A stretch of 64,000 nt of DNA, from assembly GCF_900142755.1 (NCBI RefSeq), contig NZ_FRCA01000009.1, positions 50,317 through 114,316 on the forward strand, written 5' to 3'. Origin of the DNA: Halomonas cupida (GTDB taxonomy: Bacteria > Pseudomonadota > Gammaproteobacteria > Pseudomonadales > Halomonadaceae). This document shows, piece after piece, positions 49,305 to 59,915 of the stretch. The position numbers and the translations under genes were made by a program. Position 1 is the stretch's first letter. Each line of letters starts with the position of its first letter. The notes below the pieces were generated by a model that made no database searches, was not told the origin of the DNA, and worked only from the letters and a program-made list of their open reading frames with translations.

Positions 49305-50396
49305 ACGAAGAAAACCACATGGCCCAACAACGGCGAGACGATCCCCGACTGCAAAGACGCAGAGAACAAGGCCGCCAACAGCAAGAGCATCACCCAAGAC
49401 CAACCCGGGCTCGAAACAATGACCCACAAGCCCCCAACCGAGAATACAGCGCCGCAAGCAGCAGCGAGCCACCCGATGCACGTAGACCCTAGACAGAGCG
49501 CGAGACAACACGAACCGCAAGGCGCCGATCCGACAACCAAGAAGGGCAAGGGCGAAGCAGACGCCGAACACGAGACGGAACAAGCAACGACACGGCCGAC
49601 GACACCCGACCAACGCAACAAGGACGCACGACCACATCCAGACGCGACGAATAACAAGGGCAGCCCTGCGGAATTCAGTCGCCCGCAGACAGGCCAAGGA
49701 AGCCACGAAGGAAAAAACCGCGACAGACACGTCAGCCACGGCGACACCACCCAGGAGCAACAGCGCCCACTCGACCGAAGAACCCACAAAGCACCCACCC
49801 ACAAAACACCACCCCAACAAACAGTGATGCCGAAGCACGACGAACCCAAACACGAACCGGCCCCAGCACATGCACCGATCGAAGCCAACCGCCCAGACCG
49901 CGACGAAGAAGAGCAGGACACCGCCCCACAAACACACGCCAGAGCGAAGGTGGGCCAGCGAAGTCAGCGGAGACACAAAGCACCAGACGCAAAAGCGACT
50001 GACCGAAAAGCACAGCAAGCAAGCACACCGCCAAGCCAAACAGGACGTCCCCGGGAGCACGAGCACCACCCCAAACAAGAAGACACCACACGCAGGCAGC
50101 GTGAGCCGCGAGCGCTCAAACAAAAAGGACTCCCCTGCCGCCAAACTGACAGAACAAGCGACGCAACGAGACCCCGCCACCAGCAACCAGCCAGCTCACA
50201 CGAGAACCCCACCAAACCTGTCCAACAAAGAAAGCACAGGCAGCACACAACAACCCCGCACAGCGTGCCCCCCCCCAGCAACAACCCGCACCACCATGAC
50301 GGAAATCAACCCCAGAACAACGAATCACGGCCGCTCCCTCACCCAAGCAAAAAGCAAGACGAAGCAAAGCAGAGCCGTCGAACACCGAACCAATGA
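49305..50396 (+). pseudogene. bkdB: Eroded dihydrolipoamide acyltransferase (E2) of the branched-chain complex
   Basis: E2 would carry acyl groups on lipoyl-lysine and pass them to CoA. The frame from 49305 (ACG where ATG is expected, 15 bases after the E1 beta stop) to the TGA at 50394 is 363 codons, a normal E2 length. Codons 6-16 read WPNNGETIPDC where lipoyl domains read LPDIGEGIVEC, and codons 32-42 read DQPGLETMTHK for the usual DQPVVEVMTDK, leaving the lipoyl Lys42. Further on APQAAASHPMHV fits the APxxGxVxxLHV stretch. At 50,280-50,303 NNPHHHDG replaces the catalytic FDHRxxDG, exactly 30 codons before the stop. A peripheral-subunit-binding domain could not be placed. Confidence 0.82.
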
Positions 50397-51457
50397 ATAA
50401 TGAACACCAGAGAGATGGCAATGAAGGACAACCCAATACAAAAAGCACGTCGCGAGAAAAAGACCAGAAAAAACAATAAACAGGCGGCCTGCAAGATCGG
50501 CATCGCAGAACAAGGCAACGCCGCACCGAACGTGCCAACCGGCAAGGGAGTGAAAACCCGCAACCAAGGAGAGATCGCCACAGAAAGGCAAAGCCGTACC
50601 GAAGCAACAAGGCAAGCACCAGTCAGGCAACAGGATAGCGCGGGCCAAAACAGCAGAAACACCAAGATCAAAGCTCAGGAAAGAACCTAGCCGGCCCCGA
50701 TCACCAAGCCGCCGGAACTCGCCACGCTGGCCACCGGAAAGACCCAAAAGCGGCCCAGCTCCAACGAGCAAGAGAAAAGACCCAAAAGCCCCATCAGCAC
50801 AGCGACAACGGGACGCGACCAGCCGAGACTGCACCACGGAACAAGCCCACGCCTCTGCAACACAAGCAACGGCTATCGGCAACAGACCGAAAGCAGCAGC
50901 CCGAAGACAACGAAACCCGCAAGCAGCCCACCCAGCCACAAGCAGAACCGAACAGCCCAGAGCCGAAAAAAGCACAGCCCAAACGCCACCGCAACAGTCA
51001 GAAAGCCCCCAACACCAAGCCCGAGACCCACGCAGCCACAACGAAGCCCCAAAGCGACCAGACGCAGCACCACGGTGCAAGCCACAAATCAAGCAACTCG
51101 CCTAACGACACATCGAACCAACAGCCAAAGGAGCATAAGGCTGACTGGCGGCCCGCAACACCCACACTCGCCAAACCCAAGGCGTCAAGGCAACCAGCCC
51201 AACACCACCCCAACATCGCCAAGACCGACACAAAGAAGACCCGAGCAAGCACCAACACGGCCAGCACCCCCGAAGAACGCGCCCGACACCATACCACACA
51301 GACCCAAACCAGGCCACCACGGGAAGGGAGCGTGCGACCGAACACAACCGAGAACAACGATCCCGCAAAGAAGGCCGGGAAGCGCAGCCACCGGGGGCAC
51401 GTAGAGCCGACCAACGTCACGACAAACTAAAAGCAAACCCACACCAAGACAAGGCCA

Positions 51458-51778
51458 ATGGAGCAAACCCGCGCCCTCCAGGGGGACACCGACACAGAAA
51501 ACCAGCCAAACGGGGAGGTCAACAGCACAGCGACACAGAACCGTGCACAGACCAGCCCGCGTCCCCAGGAGAACACCACCAGCAACGGCAACAAGATCGT
51601 CAAGCCAATGCCAGGGAACAGACGCCGGACAAGCCCCAACAAACCAACGCGCGTCATGCCAACAGCAATGTCAGTGATCACCAAAAACGAAACCCAGCAC
51701 CGCCACCGACACGCCCCGACGAACAGGCCCGCCCCAGCACACGACACCAAACACCACCGGCTCAAAACCGCCGCATGA
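51458..51778 (+). pseudogene. Possible eroded small gene, 106 codons, overlapping the next frame
   Basis: Within the hypermutated tract this frame runs from ATG to a TGA that overlaps the following ATG as ATGA, a classic coupling junction that chance should rarely preserve. Third positions are G/C-rich (roughly 70%) and first positions are not, as in the eroded E2 frame, which suggests the + strand was originally coding. The identity cannot be read. Confidence 0.35.
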
Positions 51779-53322
51779 GCCAACGTGCCACCACAGCGAC
51801 CGCAGTGGAGGAGCCGACACACTGGCCACAGAGGATCGAGGGCATCCCCGACCCAGACCCCAAAGTCAGCCCCAACCCCGATAACCAGATCATCAACAAC
51901 ACACCCAACCAGACGAAACCGGGGATCCCCGACAGCACCGACAAAACTGAACAACCAAAGACCCCAGACTGGAGCCCCGAGACGGCAAGGAGCACCCAGA
52001 CCGGAATGCACACCCCGAGACGCTCCACCCGGAGTGACGAAGGCGGAGACGAGACCCGCAACAAACTCAACAACCTGCAGCGCGAAAGCGACAAGACCAA
52101 CGACAAACAGGGAATGCGCCAGACCAACAAGGCCTTCCTCGCCGCCGCGAGGAGACCCAGCAACCACCCGATAAGCGGCGCGATCGCACCGCGACGCAAG
52201 ACGGACGCGGTCCACACCGACACCGCCATGAACCTGAACCACCCACAACCCAAACCCCCCACCATCGCGGCCGACAACAACAAACTGACAAGCGCGCACG
52301 CCATCCATCGCCAAAACATCATCAACAGCAGCCTGGTCAACGCGCCGGACACCAACCACCTGGAGAGCGACAACGGCGACCAGCCAGTAATACGCCACCC
52401 GGACATGCGCGGACCCAAGGAAATCAACCCGGTCCCCGAGAGCCAGGAGCACAGGCGCCAGCAAAGCCACGGTGAGGACGGGCCCGATCACGAACAAATC
52501 CTGGCACTGCCCCAGCCGAGCATAACCTCGCCAGAGGCGCTCAACGAAAGAAACCAGACGCAAAAGAACACCATCGAGGAGCTGCCGGCACATCCCAAGA
52601 GCAACCATCACCATCGACCGATGCAACCATCCAGCAACGAGGAGGCGCGAGATCGCCTGGACGACATGATGCACCCGGTCCGCCGCAACGAACGCCGGGG
52701 CGCAACACGCCACATCAACAAGCCCAACAAGGACACCCGCGTAGCAACCCACGTGACGCCCCACCCGGATCGACAACATCCACGCAATACACACAAGCGC
52801 CTGACGCGCCACAGCGCCGAGCAGCAAGGAGGCCTCAGCACACGAACGAACCCACAACGCACCGCCCAAGCCCCAAGCCAGCAATCCCGCAACACCCAAA
52901 CCAGACACCGCACCGCACGAAGAGGCCCCACCACCCCAGGATCAAGCACCGCACCAAGCACACTGCCACCTGAAGAGACCAGAAACGCCAGCAGGCGGCT
53001 CAAGCTCATGCCGAACCGCGGCGCAACCCGGGGGAGGCCGTCCACGAATACCAGACAGAAGCGAAGCAAAGAAGACAAGGGGAACCAGCCGAACCACTCA
53101 CGAAACAAAGCCCGCGAAACAGTGCCAGAAACGCAGACGCACCATAACACCATGGCCAACGAACATGTCCACAATCCGCAGCAGAGAGCCGGACGCAAGC
53201 GAGCACAGACCCCAAACCCAGAGCAAAAGGAACGGCACGACAACCACAGCCGCCCCATCACGGCGGTCATGAAGCGCACGGGCGCCACCAGGGGGTCACG
53301 CATCAAACGCAGCGAATCGTGA
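51775..53322 (+). pseudogene. Possible eroded gene of about 515 codons
   Basis: This frame has the strongest residual coding signal in the tract. Most codons end in C or G (for example 52,315-52,380), and T is less depleted than elsewhere, so erosion may be milder here. The original protein was probably rich in hydrophobic residues, since codons of the form xAC, xCC and xCG replace what should be xTC or xTG, but I cannot name a family. It begins in an ATGA overlap with the frame upstream and ends directly against another open frame. Confidence 0.4.
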
Positions 53323-53871
53323 TTGGACCGACACACCACGACCTCGGTCAGGCAGGCAACTGCGGCGCACGTAGACGCCAACGCACCACAGGACAGCAAG
53401 CAACAAAAAAACCAAAAATCCCAGGAGCCCCCAACGCAAGCGAACAGCGCACAGAGGCACGACACCAGCGGCGCGAAGAGACAACCGGAAACGAACGCAA
53501 CGGCATACCCCATAGCGAGCCAAGCACAAAGATCCAGCTGCACGACGGCACAAGAAACCAACGCCACCGAACACAAGGTAGGAGCAGTAAACAGAAGCGC
53601 CGCCGACCACCGCACACAGCAGAACGCCAGCGACAGAGCGACCATCAAGACCGCCAACTGCACACCGGCATCGAACAGATCAGCCAACGCTGACAGCAAC
53701 ACCCAGCACACGCGCTACCAACACGGGCCAACGGCGAACACCACGCACTCGCCAACCACCAACGACACCGCTGATCGCACCGACCAGACCCAAAAGCCAG
53801 ACCAGCACAAGAGCAGCGCCAACAAAAGCTTCCCCCCGGGGACACAAACCCCGCGAAGCAAACCCGGCTGA
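53323..53871 (+). pseudogene. Possible eroded gene of about 182 codons, followed by a hairpin
   Basis: The frame starts with TTG immediately after the TGA of the 515-codon frame and ends at a TGA directly followed by a perfect hairpin. Third positions are about 70% G/C. The layout 106-515-182 codons with minimal spacing and a terminal hairpin resembles a compact three-gene operon of the + strand, now unreadable. Confidence 0.3.
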
Positions 53872-53888
53872 AGCGGCTAGTAGCCGCT
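53872..53888. other. Perfect hairpin inside the hypermutated tract
   Basis: AGCGGCT, loop AGT, AGCCGCT. Both arms keep T residues in a tract where T is rare. It begins at the base after a stop codon. A second hairpin with the same core stem GCGGCTA lies at 54,630-54,646. Confidence 0.6.
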
Positions 53889-54629
53889 GAAGCAAAGGAG
53901 CGGAAGGGACAAAGGAACAAGCCGAAAATCGCGCCATGAAAGACCCGGACAAAAGACCGAAAGCCACAGCAGCACAAAGCCACAAAGCCGCATCTGCCCC
54001 TAGCCACCAAGGGCCTGGGCGGTGAAGCGCGCCCAACGCACCACAGGAGCGAAGAAATACAACGCCAGTGAATGCATCAACAAAAGCAGAAACAGTCACA
54101 CCAACCAGGACAGCACCCCGAACAGCGCACAAGCATAGAACCACACGAAACACAGAGAGCAGTGCACCAACAGCACCAAGGCCGTCAAGCGCCAAAGCAC
54201 CGAGCAGATGAACCGCCCAGCAAACCAACACAACAGAGGAGAGCGCCGGCCGACTCGCAACGAGACAAGAAACCGCAGCAGCAACACAGCAACCAGGCGC
54301 GAACGAAACACCCGCATCAAAGCCAAACAGAGCCAGATCGCACGCGGACGCGACAGCAGAACCGGGCACCCAGACGAAACAGCCACGACCGAGAACGCCC
54401 ACAACAATCGCGCCCAGCCGCCGCCGCACACCACACAAGAACAGCCCGACAGACACCGAAACACCGGAAACCAAACCGGCCACAACACCCACGACAAAAG
54501 CAACAGCAACAGTCCCAGCCAGCGCCGAAAAGACCCAGCCCCAACAGCCCCAGAGCTAACGAACCAAGGAAAGATACACAAAAGGCAAGAGGGAGACGGT
54601 AAAGGTCACGGCAAAGGGGCCGAGCCGCA

Positions 54630-54646
54630 GCGGCTACAGTAGCCGC
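54630..54646. other. Second perfect hairpin with the same stem
   Basis: GCGGCTA, loop CAG, TAGCCGC, sharing its stem with the hairpin about 750 bases to the left. Preservation of two identical perfect stems in a heavily substituted region is unexpected if bases changed independently. Confidence 0.55.
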
Positions 54647-54649
54647 GTC

Positions 54650-57600
54650 AAGGCCAGAGCAACGACACCAAAGCCGACAGCGCCGAACACCCCGGCAACC
54701 CCGAGAGCCCCGCCGCAAGAAGGACTAAGCAAACGCCGGCACAACCCACCGGGAACCGGCAACACCCCACCCAGCCCAGCGGCAACAGGCCACACGCACA
54801 CGCCAAGCAACCAACCGTCAGGTCAAAACCCGTCACCACCCCTCGCCGAGAACATCGACGCCAGCGACACGGATGAAACAAAGCCAAAAACACTCAGCAA
54901 AACCCCACGAAAAAACAGGGCCCGACAAAGCGACACGGACAAGTCCGGCACGCGAAGCCCAGGCACCAACGAGAGAAGACGCCCCACCCGGGCAACGCCT
55001 AAACAGACAAGACCAAGTCGACAACTAACGAACGGAGGCCCGACCACCCCCACAACCAGCCAGGCAACCACAAGAAGCGCAGCCAGTCCCACACAAAGGC
55101 CAAGTACGGGAAACAGCGGAACGCCCAAGCCAAGAACCAAACACAGAAAGGCAACGCGGCCGAACAAGACAAACACAGGAGCCAAAGACCGGTGCGCAAC
55201 CGGGAGCGCGAGGCGCGCCAGAAGCGCAAGAACCGGGGAACCCACGGCCTCGAAACCGACCAAACGAGACAACCAACGGAAACCAAACAACAGGCCGCAA
55301 GCCGACAGAAAGCCGCCGACAACCCGGTGACTCAGAAAAAGGGACAACAACACAAGACGAACAAAACCCAGACCAACCAGCAACAGACCGGAGACCAGGG
55401 ACAAAACAAGCGCGGAAACAAGATACTCGGCACAGCCCACTGCTCCCAAACCCGAAAGAGCACAACCACTAAGAACACCAAGCAGACAAACGGCACCGAC
55501 AGCAAGGCAGCGACGCCGAACCAGCAGAGCGGAGACCACCCAGGCAAGCAGGCAGCCGCAGAACCACACGACCACAGCTAGACCGCCGAGAAGCGCACAC
55601 GCAAGCCAGTCAGGAAGCACCAGCAGAGCGAAAAGCACGCAGACGATCACCGAGCGACCAAACACGCGAAGCACAAAACGCGAAAGCCACGCGACAATCG
55701 ACACCGAACACGAAACCAATCAGCGGGACAGTCCCTCCTCAACAGGGGCGAGCGAAAGCCTGGGGCCACGGACAACACACCGTCAACCTCAAGCAAGCCA
55801 CCAGCAAGCCACCGACGCAAAACAACGACGGCGAGACAACCCAACCAGAAACGCACCCATACCGCCACCACCGAGTCGCCACAGACAGGGATGATCGACA
55901 GCGCCCGGGTCGGGGGCGGACACGCCCCCACCGGATGGCCCACCACGGCACCCCCCAGAGCCGCCAGCAAAACAACACCAAAGCACACCCCATGAACACC
56001 AAGCCACGACAAGTCACGACCGCCGAAAACCACGCCCGCAACGGCGGAAACAACGTCACTCAGGCCCAATACACAAAGCGCACGAACAAAAAGCAGCACC
56101 AACAGGCCAACAACGAACACCACCAAACCAGCAGTGGCCAGAACAAGCAACAGAACCAACATCACAACACCGGCCATAGCAAGCAGGAAAGAGGCGATGA
56201 CAACCGCAAACACGAAAGCAAGCGGAAGCGCGACCACGAGGATGTCCATCCACAGCACGCTACGCCCTATCCACACACGACAGCCGCGAAGCACAACACG
56301 AACCGGCCCAGCAACAAAACGGAGCAGTACCATGCCCACCAGCAACAGCACGGCACCAAGACCCAGTCCCAGACGGCCAAGGGCAAAGGAAATCCCGATG
56401 CACCAAGACACCACCACCAAAACCAAAACACCGAGAGAGCCCACCACACCGACATAACGACGCACCCGAGCCAGCAGGGCCAACAAACGAGAAAGAGGAA
56501 AAACAGCACAGCACGCAACGTCCCCCAGATCACCACAGGACACCCGAATCCCGCACCCAGGGGGAAGACTCAAGAACTCAAAGCGGACCCCAGGCGCGAC
56601 CCCGAGCATGAACCCCCAAGCCCGGGGATCCAACCCGATAACCTGTCAGCCGATAAACAGCAGACCCCGAAATCCGCACCATCACACACCATAGACACGA
56701 GCACCCCGGACCTCCAGAACCCCAACCAGCACAGACCAGGCGCACCCGCAACACCAGAACGCGACCGCGCCGAACACGGTAGCGGCAGACAGGCCGCGAC
56801 ACAGAGGACGGACCAGCAGCAGACCGAAACGCAAGCCGCCGACAAACAACACACAGCAGCCACAGGCCTACCGAGAGCAAAACCCTGGAGCAGGAACAGA
56901 CAACAACACCTTCGACCCGCGGACGACCCAAGAGCGAAAGGAGCCCAAAACCCCCGAGAAACCCCAGACAGCCCGGAAAAGAGACAACGGAAAACCAGGA
57001 AAGCTACACCCGGCGAGAACCACCACCAACCCAGACTCAACGCTAACCGACCAAAAACAGGGTAAAGAACAAAGCACAACCAGGCCACGCCGGGCCATGC
57101 CCAGGACGCGGAAGCAGAACGCCAAGGACGCCGCCATGGATACCCGCCACAGCGAAGCCCAGGGCAGCAAGCGGGGCATGAAGCCCCTGGCAAAGAGGCA
57201 GCCCGCCCCACGAGGGGCACAAGAGAAGATCAACACTCAAAAAGCACCCCAGTTCCAAACCACAAAACCACCAAAAAACGCAACCAACACCACACAACAA
57301 CAACTGAACAACAAACGAAACCAGATGCTGACCGCCGACAACCGACCACACCACTACAACGAGCAGATCCTCAAACAGGAGACGCAACGAGACGCACGGA
57401 TCGAAGACGACACAGCGCGAAACAACAGCTTCTGCCTGGAAACAGACAGCCCCCCGAAAGAACAGAAAGACAAACAAAGCGCCGAGCACCGGACAGCAAC
57501 CGACACGGACTCTGCCGCCAGCCAAATCAATGCCAAGGACCCCGACAAGGCGGGCGAACTCGACAAACGCCAACACTTTGACAGGCAGCACAGGCCGGAC

Positions 57601-58158
57601 GCCCAGGGGCTCAAAAGCAACGAGGACAGGGCCAACCCCAAGCAGGAAGACGGGCACATACCGCCCGACCAGCCGGTCAGCGAGCACACAACGAACATGC
57701 CGATCGACACCGGCGACAGGCCACCCAAGCGCATCCTTCGACCCGACGACACCAAAAACGCCGACAAGGTGCTACAGGACCTAAACAAAGACAAGCATGC
57801 ACCACCAGACAAAACACTCAGCCACTACAGCACCCCCGCAGATCCAGAACACCACACAAGACAAACAGACCAGGCAAAAACGAAAACCCGGCCCGACAGG
57901 CAGCCCGCCCAGGACGCAGCCAGGGCGCAAGAAGAAGCGACAACCGAATCAAGAGCGAAGCGTCCAGCAGAACAGGACCATCAGGCATGCAGCCAATGCG
58001 ACCGTCAAGACCCAATCGGAGACGCCAGGGGCGCCAGTCGAGAAGCCACCAGGACCGCGCAGCCAGACCTCCAAGAGGCACGAAGCCCGGCACGACAGCA
58101 CAGTCCCAATAACCACACCAGGATCCCCCAACGCAGACAGCAAGAAAGCCGAAGGTAA
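54650..58158 (+). other. Eroded probable coding frames of the + strand, unidentified
   Basis: Three open frames on the + strand (ending near 55,581; 55,935-57,065; 57,097-58,158) show roughly 70-80% G/C at third positions and 50-60% at first positions, by hand count of parts of each. This matches the eroded E2 gene and is unlike a minus-strand gene. I infer that + strand genes once lay here but cannot define their starts or products. The hydrophobic minus-strand frames opposite (for example 55,647-56,633) are likely complements of these. Confidence 0.3.
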
Positions 58159-58308
58159 CCACCGTGCAACACAGAAGCGAGACGCCCTCCCGAATGGAGA
58201 AGCCCGCATCAACGCCGAGAGCACAACAGTTCCCAGCACAGGCAGGGATGGGCGGCCGCCAGTGGTAATGCGCGAAGCCAACCAGGGGCACAGCGGGAGC
58301 GAACGTGG

Positions 58309-59403
58309 TCACGGGAACCCAACCAGCAACCCCGCCAGCGAATCAGCCGAGACCGCCGCGATCACAGACCGACCCGAAAGGCCCGAAAGACAACGGATCA
58401 AGGCCCCCGAAGAACCCACAGCAGGTGAAGCGGCGCCCGCACGTCCCCCGCACGAAAGAAACACCAACGGCCCTCCGCGACCAAGCGTCGAGAATGGCGA
58501 CCCGGCAGCAACCGAGAGCAACCACGCGACCACCGACCACATGGCGGGAAACGACACCCAAGGGACAAGCACCAACAGAGAGGCCGACCACCCGCAAGCC
58601 AGGACAACACCGAACGGGAAGCACCCCGGCACACCCACCACACCAGAAAATCCCACACTCAACAACAACAAACACCCCAGGACACCAAACAACACCCCTA
58701 AGCCCAACACACACCCGGACAACCAGAAGACCGCGGCACCTGCAGCAACCCAGCAGAACAGAGGAGAGAAAGGCCGGACCGAGAGAACCACCCCCAGCAG
58801 AACCCGACGGACCCGCAGGGGCAGCCCCAGCAGGAAAACGCCTGACGCCGGCCAAGCAGCCAGCAGCGACCATAGAGGGACGACCCAGACACCCAGCCGC
58901 CACGGGCCCTCCAACAAAACGCAGACCCACGAGACACCACCCGGCACGCAGCGGAAGACCGGACTCACCGGCGACAAAAACAAGGCCGCAACAAGCAACA
59001 ACGACAGCCCATCCCAGAAAGCAGAAAACGACAGCGCCCCAAGAGCCAGGAACGAAGGCGCGCCCAAAAGCACCAGCAACACGGCCACAGACGCCCACAC
59101 AAGCACAACGACCGGCGCTCTGGACAGAGCAACCACCAACGACCGACCAGCAGCCACCAACCATGCCACCACCACGGACCAAGACACACCCGGCACCGTC
59201 AATGGAAAGCCCAACGACACAAGAGGGAACGAGGCGACCACGAACACTGACACCACACCGAGAAACTCCAGCCACAGAAGACTCGTTCGCAACAACGAGG
59301 GAACGGACACACGCACCACCACGCCGGCCCTGGAAAGACAGCCGCCCAGCGAGTACACCCACACCCATGGACAGCCAGAAACCAGCAAGACCACATAGAC
59401 CAT
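58309..59403 (-). other. Eroded probable membrane-protein frame of the minus strand, unidentified
   Basis: On the minus strand this frame is strongly hydrophobic, with XTG and XCG codons dominating and third positions about 70% G/C in the part I counted. This favours an original minus-strand polytopic membrane protein next to rarD. About ten membrane-length hydrophobic runs are visible. No family motif is readable, and any A-depleted sequence gives hydrophobic translations, so confidence is low. Confidence 0.25.
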
Positions 59404-59915
59404 CAAGCTCGACGCTGACACCACCCCCGACACCCTGATGCCACAGGGGCAGCCTGCCGAGACAGGCACACCACCAAAGCCGGCCCAGACGGACAAGACA
59501 CAAAACACGAGCCACCCCGGCGACCCAACCGACAAAATCAACCAGGCCACCGGCAATTCGCCGCCAGGCCCAGACAACGCAAGAAAATCGGAGCGCAATA
59601 AGCCCCACGAAGAAACGGAAACGCACACCCAAACCATCCCCAGCGACACGAAGGGCGACAGCCCGAAAACCAGGAGAACAAAAGACACAGACAGAACAGA
59701 GCCAAGCAAAGCAACCACTACAGTCAAAGACGAGCACCGAAAACCCACACTGACACAGACAAATGCAACCTACAGCTGAAGCAAAACACAAAACCCAAGC
59801 ACCACAGAGCAAAACACCGACCACAACACCCCAAGCCAAAAAGGGCAAGACAGCTGAAAACACACCGGCACAGAAAGAGACCACGACACCCACCAAGAAC
59901 GTCGAAGCAGCAACC

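Noticed and set aside
51775..53322. Long open frames on both strands of 49.2-59.9 kb (up to 561 codons) as genes for disordered or highly hydrophobic proteins
   Set aside because: All stop codons need T on the + strand and A on the minus strand. With T near 4% every frame is open by composition alone, so ORF length carries no weight here.
51458..53871. Mrp-type antiporter genes (mrpC-D-E) from the sizes 106, 515 and 182 codons
   Set aside because: I tried aligning conserved MrpC and MrpD motifs and found no consistent ungapped register, unlike for E2 and RarD. No mrpA-sized frame precedes them.
54823..56633. Polysaccharide or flippase/polymerase membrane-protein cluster on the minus strand
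   Set aside because: Any G/T-rich, A-poor strand translates into Val, Leu, Gly, Cys and Trp and mimics membrane proteins. Codon-position bias instead favours the + strand for most of this part, and no family motif is readable.
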